Below, piece by piece: positions 35,979 through 43,719 of a DNA stretch of 52,401 bases (position 1 is its first letter; every line of letters starts with the position of its first letter). The translations under genes and the position numbers were made by a program. Location of the stretch: NCBI GenBank assembly GCA_009909085.1, contig JAAANX010000037.1, positions 1 to 52,401 on the forward strand, read 5' to 3'. The notes under the pieces were generated by a model that was not told the origin of the DNA, ran no database searches, and saw nothing but the letters and a program-made list of their open reading frames with translations. The stretch is from Cyanobacteria bacterium GSL.Bin1. Its GTDB lineage: Bacteria > Cyanobacteriota > Cyanobacteriia > Cyanobacteriales > Rubidibacteraceae.

Positions 35979-37225
35979 TCTGGATTGCCATTGTTTGGAC
36001 GTATGCGTTTTATTTAGTAGGCGGACTGTATGTTTTAGGTCCGGTTTTAGCGTGGATTCTCTTTTTCTATCTTGCGCTCAAATTATTTTTACAACAAGAT
36101 GATCTTCCCCCAGAAAAAAAGATTCGTATTCCTTTTGGGGTTTGGGTTTGGATTATCGCAATGTTGGTTATGGAAGTGGCGTTAATCGCGGGTCATTTTA
36201 ATTTTGACTTGGGAATGGCAAAAACCATTAAATCTTCCATTGGTTGGGCAAAAGGATGGGCATTAATGGCAATTTTTCCGCTCTTAGGTTGCTTACAAAT
36301 CCGTCCTCAAATCCTGTATCGAGCAGCTTGTGTGCTTTGTTTCCAAACCATTCTCTTGTTCCCCATCTTTTTCCTTGCCTACCTGCTGAATCTCCCTGAA
36401 ACGCCCTTTGTTTCTCCCCTCCAAGCCATTGGTGGTCCTGGTCCCGAATTTTTCGCGCTTAGTTTGTATGAAATTGACCCCAGTAGCGGAACCCCCCGTT
36501 GGCGACTGTTTACCCCCTGGGCACCCGCTTTAGGATTTGTTGCCAATATCTACTTTATTTTTGCCCTGAAAGAAACCGATCCAAAATGGCGCTGGTTTGG
36601 GCTAGTTGGCAGTGTCATGATGTGTTTAATTTCTCAGTCGCGACTGGCGTTAGTGGCGTTAGTTTCTGTGGCGATGATAACGTGGGGTTTAAGCCGTCTG
36701 ACGCGACCGTTTCTGCTGTTTTTAATTGGATTTGCTTCTACCATTAGCGGAGTTTTTGCCCCCATGATGATTCAATTTGCAGACAGTTTTTGGGAAGCCT
36801 TCAAAGCAGCACGGGCGGATTCCACACGGGTTCGGAACACATTGGGTCGCATTGCCTTAGAACGATGGCGGAATGAAGCGCCGATTTGGGGTCATGGCAT
36901 TGTTGAACGCGGTCCCCATTTAGTGGAATATATGCCCATTGGGTCTCATCACAGTTGGTACGGTTTGCTATTTGTGAAAGGATTAGTGGGATTTTTAGCG
37001 TTAGCAATACCGATGGTGTGGAGTTTCCTAGAGATGGTCGTCAAAGGACAAGCCAGTTCCATTGCGCGGGTAGGACTCAGCATCGTTCTGATTTTATTCC
37101 TCTACACTTTTGGCGAAAATCTAGAAATTCTTGCTTATTTATTTTGGCCCGGTTTAGTTCTGCTGGGAATTGCTTTTAAAGAACCGCTACGGAATCCCTT
37201 TGTCCGTCATCATAAGGAAGAATAA
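35933..37225 (+). CDS. O-antigen ligase-like membrane protein
   Basis: This 430-residue multipass protein has about 10-12 hydrophobic segments and a periplasmic loop containing GHGIVERGPHLVEYMPIGSHHSWYG near 320, where the Wzy/WaaL family keeps conserved Arg and His residues. Wzy polymerase and WaaL ligase cannot be told apart from sequence alone. The start overlaps the Wzz-like gene by 46 nt. The end overlaps the convergent Uma2 gene by 16 nt. This completes the short exopolysaccharide cluster. Confidence 0.8.
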   Translation: MAKETLTPENFEERLIWIAIVWTYAFYLVGGLYVLGPVLAWILFFYLALKLFLQQDDLPPEKKIRIPFGVWVWIIAMLVMEVALIAGHFNFDLGMAKTIKSSIGWAKGWALMAIFPLLGCLQIRPQILYRAACVLCFQTILLFPIFFLAYLLNLPETPFVSPLQAIGGPGPEFFALSLYEIDPSSGTPRWRLFTPWAPALGFVANIYFIFALKETDPKWRWFGLVGSVMMCLISQSRLALVALVSVAMITWGLSRLTRPFLLFLIGFASTISGVFAPMMIQFADSFWEAFKAARADSTRVRNTLGRIALERWRNEAPIWGHGIVERGPHLVEYMPIGSHHSWYGLLFVKGLVGFLALAIPMVWSFLEMVVKGQASSIARVGLSIVLILFLYTFGENLEILAYLFWPGLVLLGIAFKEPLRNPFVRHHKEE

Positions 37226-37806
37226 AAATCTTCCTCAATCGTGAGTGGTGTTTCTGTTAATCCGCGATTAATAAAGGTAACCAAGAAATCAGCTTTTAGT
37301 TTTGGCAAGCAAACACTTTCCTCTATTTTTTGATATGTCCCATTAACAAGATGATAAAAAGTAATTTCATTGTCGTTCCAAAACCAAACTTCCTTGACTT
37401 TTAAGGATTGATACTTTTCCAAATCCGCCACACCACCGCTTGTATAAGTAACTTCCACTGCTAAATCGGGAATTAATTGATCTGTTTCAAAAGCAAAGCT
37501 ATGATCGGGTTCTTTTCCGGCTAAAGGAGGATTTTTTAAAGTCGTCGCCCCCATTGGAAAATAAGCTAACTGATACTTGCGACAGTAAGTTTTAATTAAA
37601 CCATTGATCACCTCGGCTACCCTCTCATGATTTTTACTGGGAGACACAATTGTTATTACTCCATTCAAATAAGAGATGCGATAGCCAAAATCTTCTTCAG
37701 TTAACCTTTCATAATCCTCCCAAGTCATACCAGAGAGACTCAGAGTTTGATCCCCATGACTTGCGCGATCGCGATCGAGGGGAAGATTCAATAAATCGGT
37801 GAACAC
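37210..37806 (-). CDS. Uma2 family endonuclease, third member
   Basis: This 198-residue Uma2 protein is only distantly related to the tandem pair. The PD-(D/E)XK-type region includes GYRISYLNGVITIVSPSKNHE near 41, the acidic LIPDLAVEVTYTSGG near 111 and KYQSLKVKEVWFWNDNEI near 130. There is no heptad tail. It overlaps the ligase-like gene by 16 nt tail to tail. Its role is unknown. Confidence 0.8.
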   Translation of the reverse strand: MFTDLLNLPLDRDRASHGDQTLSLSGMTWEDYERLTEEDFGYRISYLNGVITIVSPSKNHERVAEVINGLIKTYCRKYQLAYFPMGATTLKNPPLAGKEPDHSFAFETDQLIPDLAVEVTYTSGGVADLEKYQSLKVKEVWFWNDNEITFYHLVNGTYQKIEESVCLPKLKADFLVTFINRGLTETPLTIEEDFYSSL

Positions 37807-37894
37807 GACTAACTTTCCCTAGCATTGATGGTTCTAATCATAATCCACATTCGGCACCTTTACCTGTCACCTGAGAGGATAGGAGTATGCTAAC

Positions 37895-38131
37895 CTACTG
37901 TTGCAACCAAGCCGATAAATCTTCGATCGCGCTGAAATCCAGCAGGGCTTCTGCTAAAGATTCGGTTTGTTCAAGGTTAAGCTGCTCAATTTGAGCTTTG
38001 ATTGGTGCAGGAACTTCTCCAAATCGACGGGATAATAATCGTATTACCAGCGATCGCGCCTCCTCTTCACGGGCTTCTTCTTTCACTTCTCGATAAAACC
38101 GTGTTTGGTTAAAAGGAACTAGCTCAACCAT
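37895..38131 (-). pseudogene. C-terminal DUF4351 fragment of an Rpn/DUF-type nuclease gene
   Basis: This 78-residue remnant carries the DUF4351 end: SLVIRLLSRRFGEVPAPIKAQIEQL, then EALLDFSAIEDLSAWLQQ. Proteins with this end normally have about 200 more N-terminal residues with a PD-(D/E)XK (Rpn-type) nuclease domain. The terminus of the ISAzo13-type element lies only 23 bp upstream, so the IS probably removed the 5' part. An ATG with AAGGAG very close upstream may allow a short product. Confidence 0.6.
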
Positions 38132-38153
38132 TCTCCTTACCTCATCTTTATTT

Positions 38154-38653
38154 TAGAGTAATCCAAGAAAAAAGTCATCCGAAAGCTACTTTGTTTGATG
38201 AGTTGACGACGCACTTGAGCAGCACTGAGGCGAGTATATAGTCGTTCACTTTTTAAGGTGGGGTCGGCTTGAGTTTCTGGGTCAACTATCGAGCGCATGT
38301 CTTGGCATAAATTCGGGAGTTTTGATTCGACTCACTTGCGTCCTCGACGATGAAAAGCATCTTCAATCGCTTTCCCACTCGTTAATTCTTTCATCCCTTT
38401 CCGGATGGTGCCACGATTCCATCCCAGTTCCCTTTCGGCTCGGGTTTGACCTCCGACTCCCAACTCTTTGACGATTTTAGCCATCAACTGACGGCGTTCG
38501 CTGCCCTTTAATTGTTGCGCTGTTTCTTTCAATAGAGATTTCAGGAAATCGGTGAGTTCAATTCAATTGGGTTTGCGTTCATCAGCCTTTCATCGATCCA
38601 TGAATGATATCCCCTTGATTATAGTCGGATAATTTATTTATTGCAGTACTCTA
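38154..38653 (-). mobile_element. Internally deleted ISAzo13-type element (about 500 bp)
   Basis: The ends are imperfect inverted repeats of about 28 bp: TAGAGTAATCCAAG at the left and, read in reverse, TAGAGTACTGCAAT at the right, with both continuing to ATCCGA. Inside is the N-terminal third of a transposase, joined directly to the left terminus. It is a non-autonomous derivative. No clear target duplication is seen. A 95-bp element at 41048-41142 has the same ends. Confidence 0.65.
38170..38582 (-). pseudogene. ISAzo13-family transposase remnant
   Basis: The frame starts at ATG 38582 (MNANPIEL) and is broken twice. First, a 5-bp duplication (AATTGAATTGAA instead of one AATTGAA) near 38560 shifts the frame. 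Second, an in-frame TGA at 38332-38334 follows FHRRGRK, after which the same frame continues with ESKLPNL, DMRSIVDPETQADPTLK and RLYTRLSAAQVRRQLIKQ. The GWNRGTIRKGMKELTSG stretch is typical of ISAzo13 transposases. Homology ends at about residue 135, where the left terminus begins; the catalytic part is missing. Confidence 0.75.
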
Positions 38654-38667
38654 TGTCAGAAATTCTT

Positions 38668-38695
38668 TCCCAGGAGTGACAAAAGAGGGTTATAT
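38668..38695. repeat. Solo IS701-like terminal sequence
   Basis: CTTTCCC...AGGAGTGACAAAAGAG at about 38665-38688 resembles the right end of the IS701 element at 51475-51503 (CTTTCCC...AGAGTGATAAAAGAG). Only one end is present, 15 bp from the ISAzo13-type element. It is followed by an 8-bp hairpin AAGTTTGG/CCAAACTT near 38700. Confidence 0.35.
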
Positions 38696-38811
38696 GGTCA
38701 AGTTTGGATAATTGCCCAAACTTTTGTCCAAGCAAGATGGTATAGAAGAATTGATGAGCTTAAATGTCAATAAACTTCCCTTTTATCAAAGAGGCTTGAG
38801 AGCCATGAAAA

Positions 38812-39279
38812 TTATACAGCAAGGGCTTTAGACTCGTTGTCACCCCGTGAGGCAGTTGACACTACGGTATGAGATTTTGCCTGATCATCATCCGCTTTCC
38901 AGATTTTATCCACCGAGCGATCAAGGGCGCCAAATATATTGCTCGCTGTTAAAAACATGAGCAGGAATCCAATCACACCTGCCGTGATACTTTGATTATT
39001 CAATTTCAATAAGGTTCCTCTCACTAGACCAACGGCTTCTGGAGGGAGAGAATCCTGAGTAAATGCAAGTATCTTGGAGAAAATATGGGTGTTTGGTCCC
39101 AGCAAGAATCCTAAAATACTAGCAATCACTAAAAAAATAGAAAATAGAGAAAATAGAGCATAGTAAGAGAGTGCCGCTCCCATCTCTAAACATTGATCTT
39201 TTTGCCATTTCAGAAAAGTTTTGATCAATAGTTGAGTGGATCGACAAGGAAGAATTTTAGTTTTAAAGAAGTTGATCAT
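38812..39279 (-). pseudogene. YihY/UPF0761 membrane protein, 3'-truncated
   Basis: The 155-residue frame has the first part of the YihY/BrkB family: KWQKDQCLEMGAALSYYALFSLFSIFLVIAS near 24 with at least two membrane segments and an SNIFGALDRSVDKIWKADD end near 130. Family members are about 270-330 residues. After KADDD the frame carries about 20 unrelated residues and stops. The rest of the gene is absent from the following sequence on this strand. It is a remnant in the decay zone, although a short membrane product could still be made. Confidence 0.7.
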
Positions 39280-39341
39280 TGGAAGAAGTAATAAAGATAA
39301 TTAAACCAATATTCGGCAAGTAAAAAAAGTACGGAAGATGA

Positions 39342-39420
39342 TACCCTGATTCTTATAGGTAGGAACTTCTGGTGAAATTGTTGCCCAATTTAAAGCTACT
39401 GAAACAGTGCAATCAGGGTA
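39342..39420. promoter_or_regulatory. Spaced 10-bp inverted repeat upstream of the GluR0-like gene
   Basis: TACCCTGATT at 39342-39351 and AATCAGGGTA at 39411-39420 are perfect inverted repeats 59 bp apart, ending 47 bp before the GTG start. They could be a pair of regulator half-sites or the ends of a tiny mobile repeat. Sequence shows only the symmetry. Confidence 0.35.
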
Positions 39421-39466
39421 AATCGCAATCTTGCTCAGAGAAAAATTAGGTGTCTGGAGATAGGGC

Positions 39467-40672
39467 GTGATCGTTCAAAACAAGAATAGGTTCAATGGTT
39501 TAGTCAGATTTGGTGTGCAAGGAATTTGGCTTCTTTCTCTCGCTTTTTCATCTGTTGCGGCACAAGCACAACCAACCTTGAATCATATAGAATCATTTCC
39601 TGTGGCTCAAGAAACTGATGAGCTAAGAAAGGAAAAAAATGCATCGCAAGTGCTGAAAGTTGGCGTTGGTGGCACACCTCCCTTTCTGATTCAACGAGGA
39701 AATGATAATTTTCGTGGAATTGTGATTGATCTCTGGGAAGAAATCGCTTTTATCAATAATTTTGAGTATGAATTGAGTTTGTACACAGAAACTCAAGATG
39801 CGCTAGATGCGGTTGCTACAGGTGAGTTAGATTTATTGGTCGGACCTTTTACCATTACCGCTGAACGGTTACAAGAAGTTAACTTCACGCAACCTTTTTT
39901 CGTTTCTAGTTTGGGAGTCGTTGTTCAACAAGGATCCCCAACCATTTGGAATCGTGTCAGACCCTTCTTTACCAAGGCAGCGCTTTCTTCTGTCGGGGCA
40001 TTGCTCATTTGCTTGTTTTTAGTCGGTAATGGGATATGGTTGGCGGAACGTCGTCAAAACCCAGAGCAATTTCCGAGACACTATCTCCGTGGTGTCGCCA
40101 GTGGCATGTGGTTTGCCTTGGTTACTCTGACAACAGTTGGTTACGGTGATCAGACGCCGAAAACTTCTTACGGGCGGTTGATTAGTGGCATCTGGATGCT
40201 GATTTCGCTCATTGCTGTCTCCTCTCTCATTGGAGGCTTAGCATCTGCATTTACGTTAGCCCTGTCAGAGCTTCCAGCAGATCGCTTAACTCAGCCAGAA
40301 GACATGCGAGGGAAACGGATGGCTGTGGTGACCGGAACAACGGGGGAAACTTGGGCGGCGGAGTATCAGGCAAAACTAGTTCAATGCTCTAGCTTAGAAG
40401 AGGCCATTTCACTGGTGGTTGAAGGAAAAACCGATGGCGCGATTTTTGGCCGTCCCACTCTTGAATACTATTTATCCCAGCATCTTGATGTCCCGTTACA
40501 ACTTGTTGATTTCAGGATTAATGAAGAAAATCTTGGCTTTGTCTTACCGCATGATAGCCCCCTTAGCGTTCCGCTTAACCTAACAATTGTCAAATTTAGG
40601 GAAGATGGCACCCTCAACAGTATTACTGATCGCTGGTTACGGGGGATTAATTCTGCCACAGAGTCTCCATAG
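39467..40672 (+). CDS. GluR0-like ionotropic glutamate receptor channel
   Basis: This 401-residue protein combines a periplasmic solute-binding fold and a K+ channel, the plan of bacterial GluR0. It has a signal peptide (about 1-35), the first binding lobe (about 62-160: LKVGVGGTPPF and ITAERLQEVNFTQPF, whose Arg134 lies where ligand carboxylate is bound), membrane helix 1 (about 170-193), and the pore helix with TTVGYGD at 222-228. Membrane helix 2 (about 237-265) and the second lobe (about 275-395: AVVTGTTGETW, DGAIFGRPTLEYYL) follow. The GYGD filter indicates K+ selectivity. The start is GTG 39467. Ligand identity (amino acid) is likely but not readable. Its end lies 8 bp from a truncated ADP-ribosylglycohydrolase gene. 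Confidence 0.9.
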   Translation: MIVQNKNRFNGLVRFGVQGIWLLSLAFSSVAAQAQPTLNHIESFPVAQETDELRKEKNASQVLKVGVGGTPPFLIQRGNDNFRGIVIDLWEEIAFINNFEYELSLYTETQDALDAVATGELDLLVGPFTITAERLQEVNFTQPFFVSSLGVVVQQGSPTIWNRVRPFFTKAALSSVGALLICLFLVGNGIWLAERRQNPEQFPRHYLRGVASGMWFALVTLTTVGYGDQTPKTSYGRLISGIWMLISLIAVSSLIGGLASAFTLALSELPADRLTQPEDMRGKRMAVVTGTTGETWAAEYQAKLVQCSSLEEAISLVVEGKTDGAIFGRPTLEYYLSQHLDVPLQLVDFRINEENLGFVLPHDSPLSVPLNLTIVKFREDGTLNSITDRWLRGINSATESP

Positions 40673-40679
40673 ATATACA

Positions 40680-40958
40680 TTAAGTAGGAATTTCCTTGAT
40701 AAAAGGTTGATCAGAAGCCGCCCAACGCTGAAAGTTTCCCCCATAGCCTGCCTTCGGATAGCGGTGATAGTATTCTTTTAATTTTTGGGTGTGATTTTCA
40801 TTGTTTAAAAGTGCATCCGCGATCGCGACGGTCAGAACTGTATCATCAGTAAACCAACTTTCCGGCTGAAAAAGCGGAAACGATTTGGTCTTGATATTGT
40901 TCAGGGGAAATTCATAAATTGAACCAATAATATCCCCAGTAATTGCCCCTAAAACCAT
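40680..40958 (-). pseudogene. ADP-ribosylglycohydrolase, N-terminal fragment
   Basis: The 92-residue frame begins with the family start MVLGAITGDIIGSIYEF and includes SWFTDDTVLTVAIADALL near 33 and GYGGNFQRWAASDQP near 70. Members normally run to about 250-300 residues and continue with the metal-binding GNGSAMRVSP region. Here the frame ends seven residues after SDQP and only 7 bp from the convergent GluR0 stop, so the 3' two-thirds was lost at this junction. An active enzyme is unlikely since half of the metal ligands are missing. Confidence 0.75.
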
Positions 40959-41047
40959 AAATAGAATTCTGTTTTTTCCTCTTTATGTTCTTTGTGTCTT
41001 TGTGGTTATATCCCAATTAGTGTTAGCTTCTCTCTTGCCTAAAATTC

Positions 41048-41142
41048 TTAGAGTAATCCAAGAAAATGATCATCCAGTAGCTATAGGCTGCTTAGGGAAA
41101 TTTCAAGACATTATGGATGGTTTATTTGTTGCAGCACTCTTA
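41048..41142. mobile_element. 95-bp MITE with ISAzo13-type ends
   Basis: The left end TTAGAGTAATCCAAGAAAA matches that of the element at 38154. The right end (read in reverse TTAAGAGTGCTGCAACAAA) is an inverted, diverged copy. There is no coding sequence inside. The right end covers the last 13 codons of lnt including its stop. Confidence 0.5.
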
Positions 41143-42710
41143 ATGATGATCATGATTCCTAAACCCAATAAAACCCAATTTAACCAATTTCCCCAACGAA
41201 CATATAATGTCTTTGTTTGTTGTTTGTAAATCGTCCCCAGATGGGTTTGATATTCATTCATGTCGGATAACCACAAGGTATTGCCTCGCGGATCGACAAT
41301 GGCGGAATACCCCGTATTGGTGGCGCGAACCATTGCGCGATCCGTTTCAATGGCGCGCATGATATCTTGAGCATGATGTTGGGCGGGCATGGTTTCACTA
41401 TAGTGAGCATCATTGGAAGCACTGAGAATAAATTCGCCGCCATTGGCAGCTTGACGGCGGAAGTGTTCGCCATAAGCCGACTCGTAACAGATGCCAACAA
41501 TTGCTTGACTGAAGGGCGTGAGAAACGTTTGATCCGGATCTCCTTTCGCTAAATGCGAGTCGAGAGGAGAGAGGCGGTTAATCACTTTTCCTAACCAGTC
41601 CTCGAAAGGGATATATTCTCCTAAGGGGACTAGCTTGACTTTATCAAACCGACTCAGAGTTTCTCCGTTGGCACCAATGCTGTATAAACTGTTCGTCATC
41701 CGCCCTTGTTTCCTGCCAAATGCCCCGACCCATACCGGAACGCCTTCCTCTAAAATCGCTTGATAGAAGGAACTACGCTGATTCACTTGTTGTCTCCACT
41801 GGAAGGGCAAGGCAGTTTCTGGGGTGAGAATGGCTTCAGCACCGGCTTGGGCAAGGTTAATATATCCTGTGGTGTAACCATCGATCGCTTTGCGCCAACC
41901 TTCGGGATAGAGTTTAATGGTATTCGGAATATTCCCTTGAATAATGCCAACGCGGATCGCTTGGTTTTGAGAGGTTTCCACGGGTTGCAGATAGAGTAAC
42001 CAACCGGCAAGATGTAAAGTGACTAACAGCGCGATCGCCCAAAGGGCGCTGCCAGAGGCAATCGCGCCTTTCATCAACCCGCCAGCTAGACGAGACGAAT
42101 TCCTTCCATAGTTGAGGAGGATCGCTTCGGCAACTAAGCCATTAAAGCCAACAATTGCTGCGGTAACCGTCGTGGTTCCAGAAATAGAAAGCAGCTGCAG
42201 AATTGGAAGATTATAGGGACTTTGGGTGAAAGCGAAGGTTGTCCAATGGAGGGGCGTATAACTCCAGAGGGTTTCTAAACTGCACCAGAGAGTCACTCCA
42301 ATAACAACTCGTTGTAAGGGATGATACAGCCAACGATTTAAAAATATCATTGCCAACGACCATACGGTGACTAAAACACTTCCCCAAACGATCAAAATAA
42401 CCCAACAAGCAATTGCAATCAGCAAACTGTTGAACCAGGGAACGCCCATCCAAGTCATCGGGTGTACGCCCGTAATCCAAAAGAGAGTCACTCCGTAATA
42501 ACCGATCGCGAAAGTGAGGGCGGGTATAATTTGTTTAATCTGGAAATGCTGTTGCTGAATGACCCAGATCCATAACGGAACAAAAGCAATCCAGGCGAAA
42601 AACCAAGCATTGACTGGATCGCAAGTTATTCCCATCAAAATGCCTGCAAAAAGGCAAATCAGCCAGGGAAAGGGGAATGGACTCAGTTTTTGCGATATTT
42701 TCGGCAACAT
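41103..42710 (-). CDS. lnt: Apolipoprotein N-acyltransferase
   Basis: Lnt transfers an acyl chain to the N-terminal Cys of lipoproteins in the plasma membrane. The 535-residue protein has N-terminal membrane segments (about 14-220) and a periplasmic nitrilase-like domain (about 230-500). The catalytic triad is visible: Glu in ILTPETALPF near 294, Lys in FDKVKLVPLGEYIPF near 362 and Cys in VGICYESAYGE near 412. A final membrane helix follows near 505. The last dozen residues (KSAATNKPSIMS) are encoded by a MITE. Confidence 0.9.
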   Translation of the reverse strand: MLPKISQKLSPFPFPWLICLFAGILMGITCDPVNAWFFAWIAFVPLWIWVIQQQHFQIKQIIPALTFAIGYYGVTLFWITGVHPMTWMGVPWFNSLLIAIACWVILIVWGSVLVTVWSLAMIFLNRWLYHPLQRVVIGVTLWCSLETLWSYTPLHWTTFAFTQSPYNLPILQLLSISGTTTVTAAIVGFNGLVAEAILLNYGRNSSRLAGGLMKGAIASGSALWAIALLVTLHLAGWLLYLQPVETSQNQAIRVGIIQGNIPNTIKLYPEGWRKAIDGYTTGYINLAQAGAEAILTPETALPFQWRQQVNQRSSFYQAILEEGVPVWVGAFGRKQGRMTNSLYSIGANGETLSRFDKVKLVPLGEYIPFEDWLGKVINRLSPLDSHLAKGDPDQTFLTPFSQAIVGICYESAYGEHFRRQAANGGEFILSASNDAHYSETMPAQHHAQDIMRAIETDRAMVRATNTGYSAIVDPRGNTLWLSDMNEYQTHLGTIYKQQTKTLYVRWGNWLNWVLLGLGIMIIIKSAATNKPSIMS

Positions 42711-43160
42711 TATTCTCCTCTATTTAAAAAAATTAGGTATTATGGATTAGGGAACGTTTTAGTCAGATTTGACTGACGCTTTGCCCTTGCTTCCTAAGGG
42801 GGAAGTCAATTTTTATATTTTAGTTTAGAAGGTTAGCCTTCTATTAATTTATTATTGCTTCTATTCCGTTGAAAAATTTATTACTTATTGCCTCTAAATG
42901 TCTCTAATTATCTTCATTTTATTTAAGCGTAATTTTTATCTAACTAACGGCTTTTGCTGCCAGTGATAGCAATTGGGCTTACCACTTTTATTATGTATTA
43001 ATTCCCTGGCACAGTTGAGCTTCTGTTGAGTCTAGATTAAATCTAGGGATATTAGAAGCATGAAGAACTCTGCTTTTGCTGGGCAAATTGCTTAGCGGAA
43101 GTAAGATTTTACAGTTACTAGATTGTGCTCAATTTATTGTAAATATTTAGTGTTTTTGTT
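42711..43160. other. Gene-free gap between lnt and the NYN gene
   Basis: This 450-bp AT-rich gap has several short hairpins: AGAAGG-TTAG-CCTTCT near 42827, AGTCA/TGACT near 42760, and CTAGAT-TAA-ATCTAG near 43033. No frame or RNA family is recognised. It must hold the divergent promoters for lnt and the NYN gene. Confidence 0.3.
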
Positions 43161-43676
43161 ATGAATTGTAATCCGAACCGTCTCTCAATTTTTGTGGACG
43201 GAAATAATATGTTTTATGCTCAACAAAAAAATGGCTGGTTTTTTGATCCGAGGCGTGTCTTAGACTACTTTAAAAATGAACCGACGATTAGTTTTGTCAA
43301 TGCGTTTTGGTACACCGGATTAAAAGATTCTCAAGATCAAAGAGGCTTTCGTGATGCCTTGATTAGTTTAGGTTATACAGTACGGACAAAAATCTTAAAG
43401 GAATATTATGATGATGTCTCGGGGCGCTATTCCCAAAAGGCAAATTTAGATATAGAAATTGTTATTGATATGTTTAACACGGTTGAGCAGTATAACCGTG
43501 TGATCTTATTTAGCGGGGATGGCGACTTTGAACGCGCGATTGAGTTGTTACGGTCAAAAAATACGCATATTACGGTTGTCTCCACTGAAGGCATGATTGC
43601 ACGGGAACTGCGCAATGCAACTGACCGCTATATTGACCTGAATGATATTCGAGAAAGTATCGAGAAAATCGATTAA
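43161..43676 (+). CDS. NYN domain protein, LabA/DUF88 family
   Basis: This 171-residue NYN (PIN-fold) RNase-like protein has acidic residues at the expected places: FVDGNNMFY near 11, IEIVIDMF near 97, and LFSGDGDFERAIELL near 114 with VVSTEGMIARELRNATDRY near 138. Members of the LabA branch feed back on circadian gene expression in Synechococcus. Whether this one does cannot be told from sequence. It stands alone before leuA. Confidence 0.85.
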   Translation: MNCNPNRLSIFVDGNNMFYAQQKNGWFFDPRRVLDYFKNEPTISFVNAFWYTGLKDSQDQRGFRDALISLGYTVRTKILKEYYDDVSGRYSQKANLDIEIVIDMFNTVEQYNRVILFSGDGDFERAIELLRSKNTHITVVSTEGMIARELRNATDRYIDLNDIRESIEKID

Positions 43677-43719
43677 AATTGAAGATCAAACAGTGTGCTT
43701 AATTGTTAGAAAATAATCT

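Noticed and set aside
41002-41229. 75-residue plus-strand frame opposite the lnt 3' end
   Set aside because: It is formed by the MITE and the antisense of lnt and has no family resemblance.
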